Below the pieces are notes generated by a model that saw only the letters and a program-made list of their open reading frames with translations, had not been told where the DNA came from and did not search any database. From contig JAJFIM010000507.1 of assembly GCA_021774995.1 (NCBI GenBank), positions 1 through 11,114 of the forward strand: a stretch of DNA of 11,114 nt, written 5' to 3'. The position numbers were made by a program, and so were the translations under genes. The stretch comes from Alphaproteobacteria bacterium (GTDB lineage Bacteria > Pseudomonadota > Alphaproteobacteria > SMXP01). Positions 1-6,501 of this stretch are shown piece by piece. The first letter of the stretch is position 1; every line of letters starts with the position of its first letter.

Positions 1-26
1 ATAGTTAACCAGACCCTTGCTGAGGA

Positions 27-55
27 TTGGCATGCGTTTCGCATTTGTCTAGCCT
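27..55 (+). promoter_or_regulatory. Possible rcdA promoter with an internal dyad
   Basis: TTGGCA at 27-32 and TAGCCT at 50-55 are separated by 17 bases, giving a sigma70-like arrangement upstream of rcdA. The -35 is good and the -10 poor. A perfect 5-base inverted repeat (ATGCG-TTT-CGCAT, 32-44) sits between the two hexamers, where an operator could lie. In Caulobacter, rcdA is transcribed under CtrA control, but no complete TTAA-N7-TTAA box is visible here. Only a lone GTTAAC lies at 4-9, at the window edge. This is inference from motif matching only. Confidence 0.25.
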
Positions 56-82
56 AAGAAGCAGGCTGACATCAGATTAGCC

Positions 83-694
83 ATGCGAAGGGCTGAAGTT
101 CAGCCCGTCAGTAGGGATGGTGATAGTGCGATGGGTGATGATGGGTTCACGAGAGGCGTCGGCGCCGCCAATGAACGTGGCTTGGCTGCGTTCGATCCTG
201 AAATTGATCGTTTTCAAGATTCAGTTCTTGAGTTTGTCTCCTCCCAGGTTTTTGCCCGTCTGTTTCAAGACGGCATGGCGCTGGTGGAGGAAACGGCTGC
301 GTATCTTGATGGGCCGGGCCGGGAAGATTCCAAGAATTTGTCGCGTCCCACCGCCTTGGCTTATGCCGGGGAGAGCATGCGTTTGACGACAAGGTTGATG
401 CAGGTTGCCTCATGGCTGCTGGTGCAGCGGGCAATCGAAGACGGGGAGATGACGCCGCTCGAGGCGCGTGCAAAAAAATACAGGCTGGGCGCCAAGGAAG
501 TGTGCCGCGGGACGAGTTTGACGAATAAAGAGGCGCTGCCCGAACGGTTGAATGAATTGCTTATTAGCAGCGCACAGATTTATGACCGCGTATCGCGGCT
601 GGACGATTCCCTGTATTGCGCAGCGCGCCTGCCAGATCAAGGCGCACACGCACAGTTGTCCCGCCTACATCAGGCCTTCAGCGCTGCGGAGTAA
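83..694 (+). CDS. rcdA: RcdA-like regulator of CtrA degradation (DUF1465 family)
   Basis: This 203-residue protein carries the family's most recognisable stretch at about residues 59-115: a 'LFQDGMALVEETAAYLDGPGR' type segment, then 'LAYAGESMRLTTRLMQVASWLL'. In Caulobacter, RcdA is a small helical adaptor that helps deliver CtrA and other substrates to the ClpXP protease at the G1-S transition; the same role here is inferred from family membership. The family core begins near residue 39, so the N-terminal 38 residues are poorly constrained. The ATG at 83 has no clear ribosome-binding site. A second in-frame ATG at 131 has AGGGA about 13 bases upstream and would give 187 residues, nearer the family's usual size. 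The gene converges on rpmE with a 25-base gap. Family assignment is fairly secure; the start codon is not. Confidence 0.85.
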   Translation: MRRAEVQPVSRDGDSAMGDDGFTRGVGAANERGLAAFDPEIDRFQDSVLEFVSSQVFARLFQDGMALVEETAAYLDGPGREDSKNLSRPTALAYAGESMRLTTRLMQVASWLLVQRAIEDGEMTPLEARAKKYRLGAKEVCRGTSLTNKEALPERLNELLISSAQIYDRVSRLDDSLYCAARLPDQGAHAQLSRLHQAFSAAE

Positions 695-695
695 G

Positions 696-716
696 GGCAA
701 GCTGATAGCATTTGCC
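696..716. terminator. Weak hairpin between convergent rcdA and rpmE
   Basis: GGCAA at 696-700 pairs with TTGCC at 712-716, and an inner GCT/AGC pairing closes a three-base loop with a two-base bulge. It lies exactly in the short gap between the convergent stop codons, where a bidirectional terminator would be expected. There is no T-run on either strand, so intrinsic termination is doubtful. Confidence 0.25.
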
Positions 717-719
717 GAC

Positions 720-941
720 CTATTTAAGAAAATCGCTGAATTTTTTATTGAATTTACTCAGGCGCCCACCGGCGTCTGTCAGGTGCTGCCCGCCGCCGGT
801 CCAGGCGGGATGCGTTCTGGGGTCCACATCGAGTTTAAGTGTTTTGCCTTCTTCGCCCCAGGTGGAGCGGGTCTGGAAGGTAGAGCCGTCGGTTAGCTGA
901 ACGTTGATGATGTGGTATTCGGGATGGATGTCTTTTTTCAT
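720..941 (-). CDS. rpmE: 50S ribosomal protein L31
   Basis: This 73-residue protein starts MKKDIHPEYH and contains 'THPAWTGG' and 'GGRLSKFNKKF', the hallmarks of bacterial L31, a component of the large ribosomal subunit that helps bridge to the small subunit. It has no cysteines, so it is the zinc-independent (C-minus) form; the zinc form carries a CxxC-type site. The start is well set: AGGAGG lies about 7 bases upstream of the ATG. It is transcribed away from the ABC exporter and toward rcdA. Length and sequence are typical of alphaproteobacteria, with nothing missing. Confidence 0.96.
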   Translation of the reverse strand: MKKDIHPEYHIINVQLTDGSTFQTRSTWGEEGKTLKLDVDPRTHPAWTGGGQHLTDAGGRLSKFNKKFSDFLK

Positions 942-1017
942 GCCACCCTCCTGGAGTGGGGCTGAAGTCCCAATGCGGCCCAGCCTTTACGTGTTCTTTT
1001 GTGCAATTGAGGGCGGG

Positions 1018-1046
1018 TTATAACCTGAAGGCGGCGCGGTTTGCAA
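1018..1046 (-). promoter_or_regulatory. Candidate rpmE promoter
   Basis: Read on the minus strand, TTGCAA (1046-1041) and TTATAA (1023-1018) are separated by exactly 17 bases, a good sigma70-type arrangement. The predicted transcript start near 1011 gives a leader of about 70 bases before rpmE. Strong, constitutive expression suits a ribosomal protein gene. The -10 is centred in the 10-base palindrome GGTTATAACC (1016-1025), which could be coincidental or could bind a regulator. Confidence 0.5.
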
Positions 1047-1103
1047 GAGCTTGCGGGACCCGCCGGGCTTAGCCGCACTGATACGCGTTTTTGAGGCTGA
1101 GGG

Positions 1104-1131
1104 TTGTGATTTAAGCTGGGCGGCCTATCTT
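1104..1131 (+). promoter_or_regulatory. Candidate promoter of the ABC exporter gene
   Basis: TTGTGA at 1104-1109 and TATCTT at 1126-1131 lie 16 bases apart, each matching four of six consensus bases. Transcription would start near 1138, leaving about 39 bases of leader before the ATG at 1177. A promoter here would also exclude the longer reading from the TTG at 1051. The match is moderate and has no experimental support. Confidence 0.3.
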
Positions 1132-1176
1132 ATGGGGGTTGTCAACGCGCCCTGCCATATCCAAAGAGCCTGCCCC

Positions 1177-3033
1177 ATGAACCAATCCAGCCCTAATCCG
1201 GGAGCGGAATACGCCACCTCCGTCCAGAAAGAAGCGGCCGCGCGCGGCGCCACCCGAAATCTGAGACCCTTAAAAGGGCTGCTGCCGTTTATATTCCGGT
1301 ATAAGGGCATGTTTGCCGTGGCGATGGTGTTTTTAGTCGTCGCGGCGGGGGCCAGCCTGGCCTTGCCTTTTGCGGGGGGGCGTCTGGTTGATCAGAATTT
1401 GTCCGCCGAAACCCTTTCTTTGCTGAGCGATTCCTGGGGGCTCTTATTCGGGTTGATGATGATTTTGGCGGTGGCGGCTTCGCTGCGCTACTACTTTATC
1501 ACCTGGATCGGGGAACGGGTGGTGGCGGATCTGCGTGAAGCCGTTTATCATCATATTACCGCGCTCAGTCCGGCTTTTTTTGAGGTCACGCGCACCGGTG
1601 AGGTGCTCTCGCGCCTGACGACCGACACCACGCTCATTCAAACCGTCGTTGGTTCAACCGTGTCCATCGCTTTGCGTTCTCTGGTGATGGGAGTGGGGGC
1701 GTTGACTATGTTGTTGCTGACCAGCGCCACGCTCACGGGCGTTGTTCTCTTGGCGGTTCCGCTCTTGATGCTGGCGGCCATCCTTTTGGGGCGGTGGCTG
1801 CGCACTCTGTCGCGCTCCAGTCAGGACCGCCTTGCCGAGACGAGCGCCTTTGCCAGCGAGAGCCTCAACGCCATACAGACAGTGCAAGCCTTCACCCACG
1901 AAAAAATCGACCGCGATCAATACTCCCATGCAGTCGAAGAGGCGTTTGACGTTTCCATCCGGCGGGTGATTGCGCGCGCAATCATGACCGGCACGGTTAG
2001 CGCGCTGGCGTTCAGCAGTATAATCCTTGTTCTGATGTTCGGCGTTGCGCAAGTCGATTCCGGCGCGATGAGTATGGGCGAGCTGGCCCAATTCTTCTTT
2101 TATGCGGTGATGCTGGCCATCAATATTGCGGCCTTGAGCGAGGTTTGGTCGGAAGTGCAACGCGCCGCCGGCGCTGCGGAAAGGCTGATGGAACTGCTGG
2201 CTATCGAGCCGGTGATCAAGGCGCCCGAGGATCCAATCGCTTTGCCCGCACCGCCCAAGGGCCGCGTTCGTTTCGAACACGTCACGTTTCAATACCCAAC
2301 ACGGCCGGATATCTCCGCGCTTGATGATTTTAACCTTATTGTGGAACCCGGCGAAACGGTCGCTCTGGTGGGGCCGTCGGGGGCCGGCAAGACAACTGTT
2401 TTTCAACTTCTGTTGCGGTTTTACGATCCGCAAGGCGGCGCTGTGTCGATAGACGGCGTCAATGTCGCCGGGGCGACGCCCCAAGATGTTCGTTCGCGGA
2501 TCAGTGTCGTGCAGCAGGATACGACAATTTTTTCCGGCACGGTTATGAACAATCTGCGTTATGGCCGCCCTGACGCTTCCGATGAAGAGATCGTGCAGGC
2601 GGCGATTGCCGCCAGAGCGGATGTTTTTATCAAGACTTTACCCAAAGGCTACGCCACTGAATTGGGGGAACGGGGCATGACGTTGTCGGGTGGCCAGCGC
2701 CAGCGCATGGCCATTGCCCGCGCAATTTTACGGGGCGCCCCCATCCTGTTGCTCGATGAAGCCACCAGCGCGCTGGATGCGCAAAGCGAACAGCTTGTGC
2801 AGCAGGCATTGGACGGCATCATGGAGGGGCGCACGACCTTGGTCATCGCCCACCGCTTGGCGACCGTGGTCAAAGCCGATCGGATTGTTGTGGTGGACCA
2901 TGGCAAAGTGGTGGACACGGGCACCCATGAAGAGCTGATTGCGAAGGGCGGCCTTTACGCGCAGCTCGCCGATTTGCAGTTCGGTGCGCGCGAAGAGGGA
3001 CCCGCCCTGGAACCGGCGGAAGCGGCGCTTTAA
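1177..3033 (+). CDS. ABC exporter, fused permease and ATPase (MsbA/LmrA-like)
   Basis: This 618-residue half-transporter has an N-terminal six-helix ABC transmembrane domain (about residues 44-330) and a C-terminal nucleotide-binding domain (about 370-605). The ATPase motifs are intact: Walker A GPSGAGKT (399-406), Q-loop glutamine near 447, signature LSGGQ (503-507), Walker B ILLLDE (523-528, catalytic Glu528), and H-loop His559. It should work as a homodimer in the inner membrane, exporting a lipid or hydrophobic compound using ATP; the substrate cannot be read from sequence. I chose the ATG at 1177 because AAAGAG lies 8 bases upstream. The open frame extends back to a TTG at 1051, but those 42 extra residues look non-coding. 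From memory, relatives sit beside rpmE in many alphaproteobacteria, so this is likely a core gene rather than an acquired drug pump. Confidence 0.93.
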   Translation: MNQSSPNPGAEYATSVQKEAAARGATRNLRPLKGLLPFIFRYKGMFAVAMVFLVVAAGASLALPFAGGRLVDQNLSAETLSLLSDSWGLLFGLMMILAVAASLRYYFITWIGERVVADLREAVYHHITALSPAFFEVTRTGEVLSRLTTDTTLIQTVVGSTVSIALRSLVMGVGALTMLLLTSATLTGVVLLAVPLLMLAAILLGRWLRTLSRSSQDRLAETSAFASESLNAIQTVQAFTHEKIDRDQYSHAVEEAFDVSIRRVIARAIMTGTVSALAFSSIILVLMFGVAQVDSGAMSMGELAQFFFYAVMLAINIAALSEVWSEVQRAAGAAERLMELLAIEPVIKAPEDPIALPAPPKGRVRFEHVTFQYPTRPDISALDDFNLIVEPGETVALVGPSGAGKTTVFQLLLRFYDPQGGAVSIDGVNVAGATPQDVRSRISVVQQDTTIFSGTVMNNLRYGRPDASDEEIVQAAIAARADVFIKTLPKGYATELGERGMTLSGGQRQRMAIARAILRGAPILLLDEATSALDAQSEQLVQQALDGIMEGRTTLVIAHRLATVVKADRIVVVDHGKVVDTGTHEELIAKGGLYAQLADLQFGAREEGPALEPAEAAL

Positions 3034-3101
3034 GCGTGCGCTACAAACCCTCTCGCCAAACTAGAATGACACTTCACGCCAATAAATCGATACTGTGAAT
3101 T

Positions 3102-3135
3102 GGGGTTTCACCCGCAAGGGTCATCCCCTTTATTT
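3102..3135 (+). terminator. Possible terminator of the ABC exporter gene
   Basis: A nested hairpin is visible: outer GGGG (3102-3105) with CCCC (3125-3128), and inner ACCC-GCAA-GGGT (3110-3121) with a stable GCAA tetraloop. It is followed by the T-rich TTTATTT at 3129-3135 and lies 68 bases after the exporter's stop codon. The internal loop (4 by 3 bases) weakens the stem. It ends over the stop codon of the convergent small gene at 3130. Confidence 0.4.
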
Positions 3136-3330
3136 GCTTCCCTTCGACCTCGTTATTCCTGCTGTTTCATTTGTATCGCGCATCCCTTGGTTCGCTTCTT
3201 TCTTGTCTTCTTTTCGGCGATGTATTCGGCTGGAATTTTTTAACTCCTCACTATACGTCCAATGCTCCATAGCGGAATGTCCTCGTTTGCCTCCGCTACC
3301 GCCTTCAGTCGGGCCTTTGTAATTTGCCAT
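3130..3330 (-). CDS. Small basic hypothetical protein, glycine-rich N-terminus
   Basis: This 66-residue protein begins MANYKGPTEGGSGGKRGHSAMEHW, followed by a strongly charged helix-like part (about residues 27-48) rich in Lys, Arg and Glu. There is no signal peptide or membrane segment, so it is probably cytoplasmic, possibly nucleic-acid-binding by charge. The start is supported by GGAAGAGAG about 8 bases upstream of the ATG, a strong ribosome-binding site for this window. The 'GGKKGHS.M.HW..TEE.K' type pattern reminds me of small uncharacterised proteins in other proteobacteria, but I cannot name a family. It lies 84 bases downstream of the exported-protein gene on the same strand and may be cotranscribed. 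Function unknown; that it is a real gene is likely but not certain. Confidence 0.6.
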   Translation of the reverse strand: MANYKGPTEGGSGGKRGHSAMEHWTYSEELKNSSRIHRRKEDKKEANQGMRDTNETAGITRSKGSK

Positions 3331-3414
3331 AATTTTTACTCTCTTCCGTATACACTTACATATTTGGCTCCGGCCGTTATCTTGTTACGAATACAATACA
3401 GTATGCAGATAGTA

Positions 3415-4044
3415 TCAATTCGAGCATTGACATTCATATAAAGCGCCAGGTTTTCCACCTCCTGTAATTTGTGCAACCGGAATGTCCTTATAAGTGCACC
3501 ACGGGTCACCCCCAGACCAGCAGACAGCGCCCAGACCCCTCGCCTTAGAATTGCACATATTATTTGACGGAATGCTGCTGCCATGCGTAGCGCTCCCGTT
3601 GATGTCGTGATACGCAACATCACCTTGCCCTACTTGAACCCATTTGCAGGCAGTGTTGCTATTTGCGTTGTTAGGCTGATCTGTCATGGCCGCTCCGGGC
3701 GGATCAGACATGAATCTAACGCCAAAGGTCTGATTGGTTACGGCCCAATAGGCCCCTGTTTCGTTTTCCCAGCTTGCATAAAATTGACGGGTAGCCGTTC
3801 TGGGCGTTTTCAAATAACGCGTCTCAAGATAAACAGTTTGCCTTCCATTCGGGAGGTAATTTTCCAAGACGGTAATCCTTCCTGGTGGGATGCTGACAGC
3901 CTCACTTACCGACCCGGATTTTTGGTAAAATATCCATAATGTGGCGTCGGTATTGTTCTCTATCGTGAGTTTTTCGTATGCCTGAGCTCCCGAGAAATTC
4001 ACACATGACAAATAGACAAAAAAAGATAGAAAAAAAGTTTTCAT
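3415..4044 (-). CDS. Exported cysteine-rich hypothetical protein
   Basis: This 209-residue protein has a clear Sec signal peptide: MKT, a hydrophobic stretch at about residues 4-19, and a likely cleavage after AQA at 22. The mature N-terminal half ('LTIENNTDATLWIFY', 'SIPPGRITVLENY', 'RQTVYLETRYL') has alternating hydrophobic strands and looks like a beta-sandwich. The C-terminal half holds all six mature cysteines (133, 164, 175, 183, 205, 207), enough for three disulfides in the periplasm or outside the cell. The start is supported by GGGGGT 8 bases upstream. Base composition is AT-richer than the neighbours and the promoter region is well formed. It follows the OmpA-like gene by 140 bases on the same strand but probably has its own promoter. 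I do not recognise the family; an envelope, inhibitor or secreted-effector role is only speculation. Confidence 0.7.
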   Translation of the reverse strand: MKTFFLSFFVYLSCVNFSGAQAYEKLTIENNTDATLWIFYQKSGSVSEAVSIPPGRITVLENYLPNGRQTVYLETRYLKTPRTATRQFYASWENETGAYWAVTNQTFGVRFMSDPPGAAMTDQPNNANSNTACKWVQVGQGDVAYHDINGSATHGSSIPSNNMCNSKARGLGAVCWSGGDPWCTYKDIPVAQITGGGKPGALYECQCSN

Positions 4045-4093
4045 CAGAATTTACCCCCAACGTTTAATGGTGCTTAATTCTATATCCCTGTTT

Positions 4094-4121
4094 ATCGTAC
4101 ACTACCTGTTAGATATGACAA
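4094..4121 (-). promoter_or_regulatory. Candidate promoter of the exported cysteine-rich protein
   Basis: On the minus strand, TTGTCA (4121-4116) and TACGAT (4099-4094) are 16 bases apart. Transcription would start near 4087, giving a leader of about 43 bases. A perfect TATAAT also occurs just upstream (4133-4128), but it lacks a recognisable -35. The 140-base gap after the OmpA-like gene is AT-rich and suits independent expression. Confidence 0.45.
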
Positions 4122-4184
4122 TAAGACATTATATCGCGGCGTTTTGTCACCGAATTAGCCGTACAATTTGAGGTGGCGCCGACC

Positions 4185-5198
4185 TTACTTTTCGGTGAGT
4201 TTTAATTCGATGCGCCGGTTGCGGCGAAATGCCTCAGCGGTGCGGCGCGGATCGAGCGGCTGGTACTGGCCAAAGCCCGCCGCCACGAGGCGGTTTCCTG
4301 GCACGCTCTGCGCTTGCAGGAAATTCACCACGGAAATCGCCCGCGCCGCCGACAACTCCCAGTTAGACGGGAATTGGACCGTGTTGATGGGTTGGGCGTC
4401 CGTATGCCCGTCGACGCGCAATACCCAATTAATCTCGGCGGGAATTTGGCGCGATATATCAAGCAGGGCGGCGGCGAGTTTGCGCAATTCTGTGCGACCG
4501 GACGCGTTGAGGTCCGCGGCGCCGGAATCAAATAGAATTTCAGACTGAAAGATAAACCGGTCGCCCACCACTTCGACGCCTGAGCGGTTGCTCAAAACTT
4601 CGCGCAGGCGGCCGAAAAACTCCGACCGGTAGCGCGCCAATTCCTGCACTTTTTGCGCCAGAGCCGCGTTCAATCGTTTGCCCAAATCCGCGATCACGGC
4701 TTCAGATTCCGCGTCGCGCGCTTCCGAGGCTTCAAGAGCGGCTTGTATGGCGGCCATTTGCTGGCGCAGCGCCGCCACCTGATTGTTTAAAAGAAGCGCC
4801 TGGTTTTGCGCAGTGGTTGAAATCTCCCGTTCCTCTTCCAAAGATGCGCCCGTATTTCCCAGGCGATTTTCCGCATCAAGCGCCCGCGCCTCCGCCTCGG
4901 CCAAAGCTTGGGATTTTTGGTTGAGCGTCGCTTGAAGCTGATCCAGGTTTTCACTCAAATCGAGATTTGCCTGTTGCTCCAGCGCAAGAAGGTCGCCCAA
5001 CTCGGCGATCTGAGAATTTAACCGCCGCAAGGCTTCGTCGCGGCCGGTGATCGCCTGGCCGAGAAAAAACTGCGCCAGCATAAACACCGCCAAGAGGAAA
5101 ATAATCACCAGTAAGAGAGAGGACAGGGCGTCCACGAAGCCCGGCCAATGGTCGGCTGTTATTTGCCGCGATCGCGATGTGGATCTTCCAGAGCGCAT
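4185..5198 (-). CDS. MotB/OmpA-like peptidoglycan-binding membrane protein
   Basis: This 337-residue protein has a short basic cytoplasmic N-terminus, one membrane helix at about residues 21-47, a long Ala/Gln/Glu-rich coiled coil (about 52-190), and a C-terminal OmpA domain (about 215-337). The OmpA domain shows 'ILFDSGAADL', 'DGHTD' (263-267) and 'NRRIEL' (327-332), the usual peptidoglycan-binding signature. Asp23 sits at the start of the membrane helix ('GFVDALSSLLL'), where MotB, TolR and ExbD carry the ion-binding aspartate. It follows the MotA/ExbB-like gene by 19 bases, so the two probably form one complex. No flagellar genes are nearby, so a stator role for swimming is unlikely. The family is widespread in alphaproteobacteria but, as far as I recall, little characterised. 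Confidence 0.88.
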   Translation of the reverse strand: MRSGRSTSRSRQITADHWPGFVDALSSLLLVIIFLLAVFMLAQFFLGQAITGRDEALRRLNSQIAELGDLLALEQQANLDLSENLDQLQATLNQKSQALAEAEARALDAENRLGNTGASLEEEREISTTAQNQALLLNNQVAALRQQMAAIQAALEASEARDAESEAVIADLGKRLNAALAQKVQELARYRSEFFGRLREVLSNRSGVEVVGDRFIFQSEILFDSGAADLNASGRTELRKLAAALLDISRQIPAEINWVLRVDGHTDAQPINTVQFPSNWELSAARAISVVNFLQAQSVPGNRLVAAGFGQYQPLDPRRTAEAFRRNRRIELKLTEK

Positions 5199-5217
5199 TT
5201 TAAAGCCGACCCGCTGC

Positions 5218-6300
5218 TTACGCCTCAGTGGCGTTTTGGATGGTTTGAGTGAGGTTCATGATCTCCCGGCGCAATTCATGCAGGGCGTCATTGCGGTCCT
5301 GGGCGTGTCCTTGCGCCAATTGCTGGACCGAAGTGTCCAGATTGCGCAAGTGACCGTAAATAGCCTCTGTGTACGGATTGTCTTCGTTCAGCGGCGACGC
5401 CGGATTGAAATTCTCAAGCGTGGCCCCCAGCTTGGCTTGGATCTCAGCCACTTTAATCATCAATTCGGCTTGCGTGCTCATGTGTTCGTTCAAGCGGCTG
5501 AGTTGCGTCGTCATCTCTTTTAAGCCGGCTCCGTTTCCGGCGCTCAGTTCAGGCGCGGAAGAAAAATCGAAAGAGACGTCGTCCCCCAATTGCGTGCTCG
5601 CCGACAGCCACTCTTCCGTGTCGTTGTAAAACCGGTTTTGCGCCTGGGCCATCTGAAGGTCCAGAAATCCTAAAATCAACGAACCGGCAAGGCCGATGAG
5701 AGAGGAGGAAAAGGCCGTGCCCATGCCGCTTAACGGCGCTTCCAGCCCAAGGCGCAATTCCTCAAAACTGTCTTCAATGGGCGCAATGCCGACGGAAAGC
5801 GAACGGATCGTATTGCCTACGGAATCCACGGTTTGCAGCAGGCCCCAAAAGGTGCCCAGCAGCCCGAGGAAAATCAGAAGGCCGACCATATAGCGCGATG
5901 TGTCGCGCGATTCATCAAGCCGCGATCCCAGCGAATCCAAAATAGTGCGCAACGTGCCTGGGCCGATCCCGAGGCCAGATCCCCTCTCCCCCAGCAGCCG
6001 CGCCATGGGCGCCAGCAGGATGGGCGTTCGGGGCGAGGCGTCCACATCCGAGACCCGGTATTTATTGAGCCATTTGATCTCCGGCCGCAGATTAAAGATT
6101 TGCCCGAAAGTGTATAGGATTCCCAAGGTCAGGACGGCGATGATGCCCATATTTAACGGCGGATTGGCCATGATGGCGCGCAGCAGCGGTTCTTTGATAA
6201 GGGTGAGGATCAACCCGACCGCAATCAAAAACCCCAGCATGCGGACAAGATACCGGCTGGGTTGGCGGATCAGGAGGGGGTCGCGACGTCGTGAGGCCAT
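5218..6300 (-). CDS. MotA/TolQ/ExbB-family proton-channel-like protein
   Basis: This 360-residue inner-membrane protein has four predicted helices at about 18-36, 50-69, 138-158 and 190-214. Between helices 2 and 3 lies a cytoplasmic part, and after helix 4 a long, partly coiled-coil C-terminal tail of about 145 residues. The 'FLGLLGTFWGLLQTV' segment (144-158) and 'SGMGTAFSSSLIGLAGSLILGFL' pattern (191-213) are typical of the MotA/TolQ/ExbB superfamily, whose pentamers conduct ions around a dimer of the partner protein. The partner is the OmpA-domain gene just downstream. The tail is longer than in ExbB or TolQ. The ATG at 6300 has only a weak ribosome-binding site (GAGA about 8 bases upstream). 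What the motor drives is unknown. Confidence 0.88.
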   Translation of the reverse strand: MASRRRDPLLIRQPSRYLVRMLGFLIAVGLILTLIKEPLLRAIMANPPLNMGIIAVLTLGILYTFGQIFNLRPEIKWLNKYRVSDVDASPRTPILLAPMARLLGERGSGLGIGPGTLRTILDSLGSRLDESRDTSRYMVGLLIFLGLLGTFWGLLQTVDSVGNTIRSLSVGIAPIEDSFEELRLGLEAPLSGMGTAFSSSLIGLAGSLILGFLDLQMAQAQNRFYNDTEEWLSASTQLGDDVSFDFSSAPELSAGNGAGLKEMTTQLSRLNEHMSTQAELMIKVAEIQAKLGATLENFNPASPLNEDNPYTEAIYGHLRNLDTSVQQLAQGHAQDRNDALHELRREIMNLTQTIQNATEA

Positions 6301-6501
6301 GAATTTTCTCGTTAACGCTAATGCTTCTGGTCAATATGGGACGCTTAGGCGCTGGCGGCGCGCCCCTTCAGCGAAGATGTGCAAATGCCGTGCCCGGATT
6401 CCCGCCCATTAAAGGGTTTCAAGCGTCCGCTATTTGAAGTCTATTCTATGGCGAGATAAGGGCAAGAGTCCCGAACATTCGGGCGGGCCGCCGCGCCGCG
6501 C
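6301..6501 (-). other. Intergenic region between suhB-like gene and MotA-like gene
   Basis: These 201 bases hold no convincing gene. A perfect hairpin (CCCGA-ACAT-TCGGG, 6470-6483) lies 19 bases after the suhB-like stop codon, with no T-run, so it is a weak terminator candidate. GTTAAC at 6311-6316 is a lone CtrA-like half-site. No clear -35/-10 pair was found for the MotA-like gene, although the gap suggests that it has its own promoter. Confidence 0.35.

Larger units (their letters stand above)
3034..4184. other. AT-richer accessory segment between conserved genes
   Basis: Base composition drops between the ABC exporter and the OmpA-like gene. Hand-counted 60-base rows here run at about 30-45% G+C (18 of 60 at 4021-4080, 22 of 60 at 3361-3420, 27 of 60 at 3121-3180). 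A row inside the OmpA-like gene (4861-4920) has 37 of 60. The segment holds two minus-strand genes of unknown function and their intergenic DNA. No flanking repeats, tRNA, integrase or transposase was found, so acquisition by transfer is inferred from composition and context only. Confidence 0.5.

Noticed and set aside
552..896. Plus-strand 114-residue frame across rcdA and rpmE
   Set aside because: It runs across the ends of two well-supported convergent genes and resembles neither family.
1051..1176. N-terminal extension of the ABC exporter from TTG at 1051
   Set aside because: There is no ribosome-binding site for it, the sequence is not transporter-like, and the ATG at 1177 has a fitting ribosome-binding site.
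1654..2484. Long minus-strand open frame (276 residues) opposite the ABC exporter
   Set aside because: It is antisense to intact ABC transporter motifs, rich in Arg, Gln and His as G+C-driven shadows are, and has no recognisable domain.
3336..3623. Minus-strand 95-residue frame overlapping the exported cysteine-rich gene
   Set aside because: It overlaps in another frame of the better-supported gene, which has a signal peptide and ribosome-binding site.
4064..4077. CtrA-like box TTAA-TGGTGC-TTAA upstream of the exported-protein gene
   Set aside because: The spacing is six bases, whereas the CtrA consensus is TTAA-N7-TTAA; in AT-rich DNA such a match is expected by chance.
4185..6300. Zorya anti-phage system suggested by the MotA/MotB-like pair
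   Set aside because: ZorAB pairs resemble this, but no ZorC, ZorD or ZorE-type helicase or nuclease is adjacent, and the neighbours are housekeeping genes.
5900..6412. Plus-strand 170-residue frame opposite the MotA-like gene
   Set aside because: It is an arginine/serine-rich shadow antisense to clear membrane-channel coding sequence.
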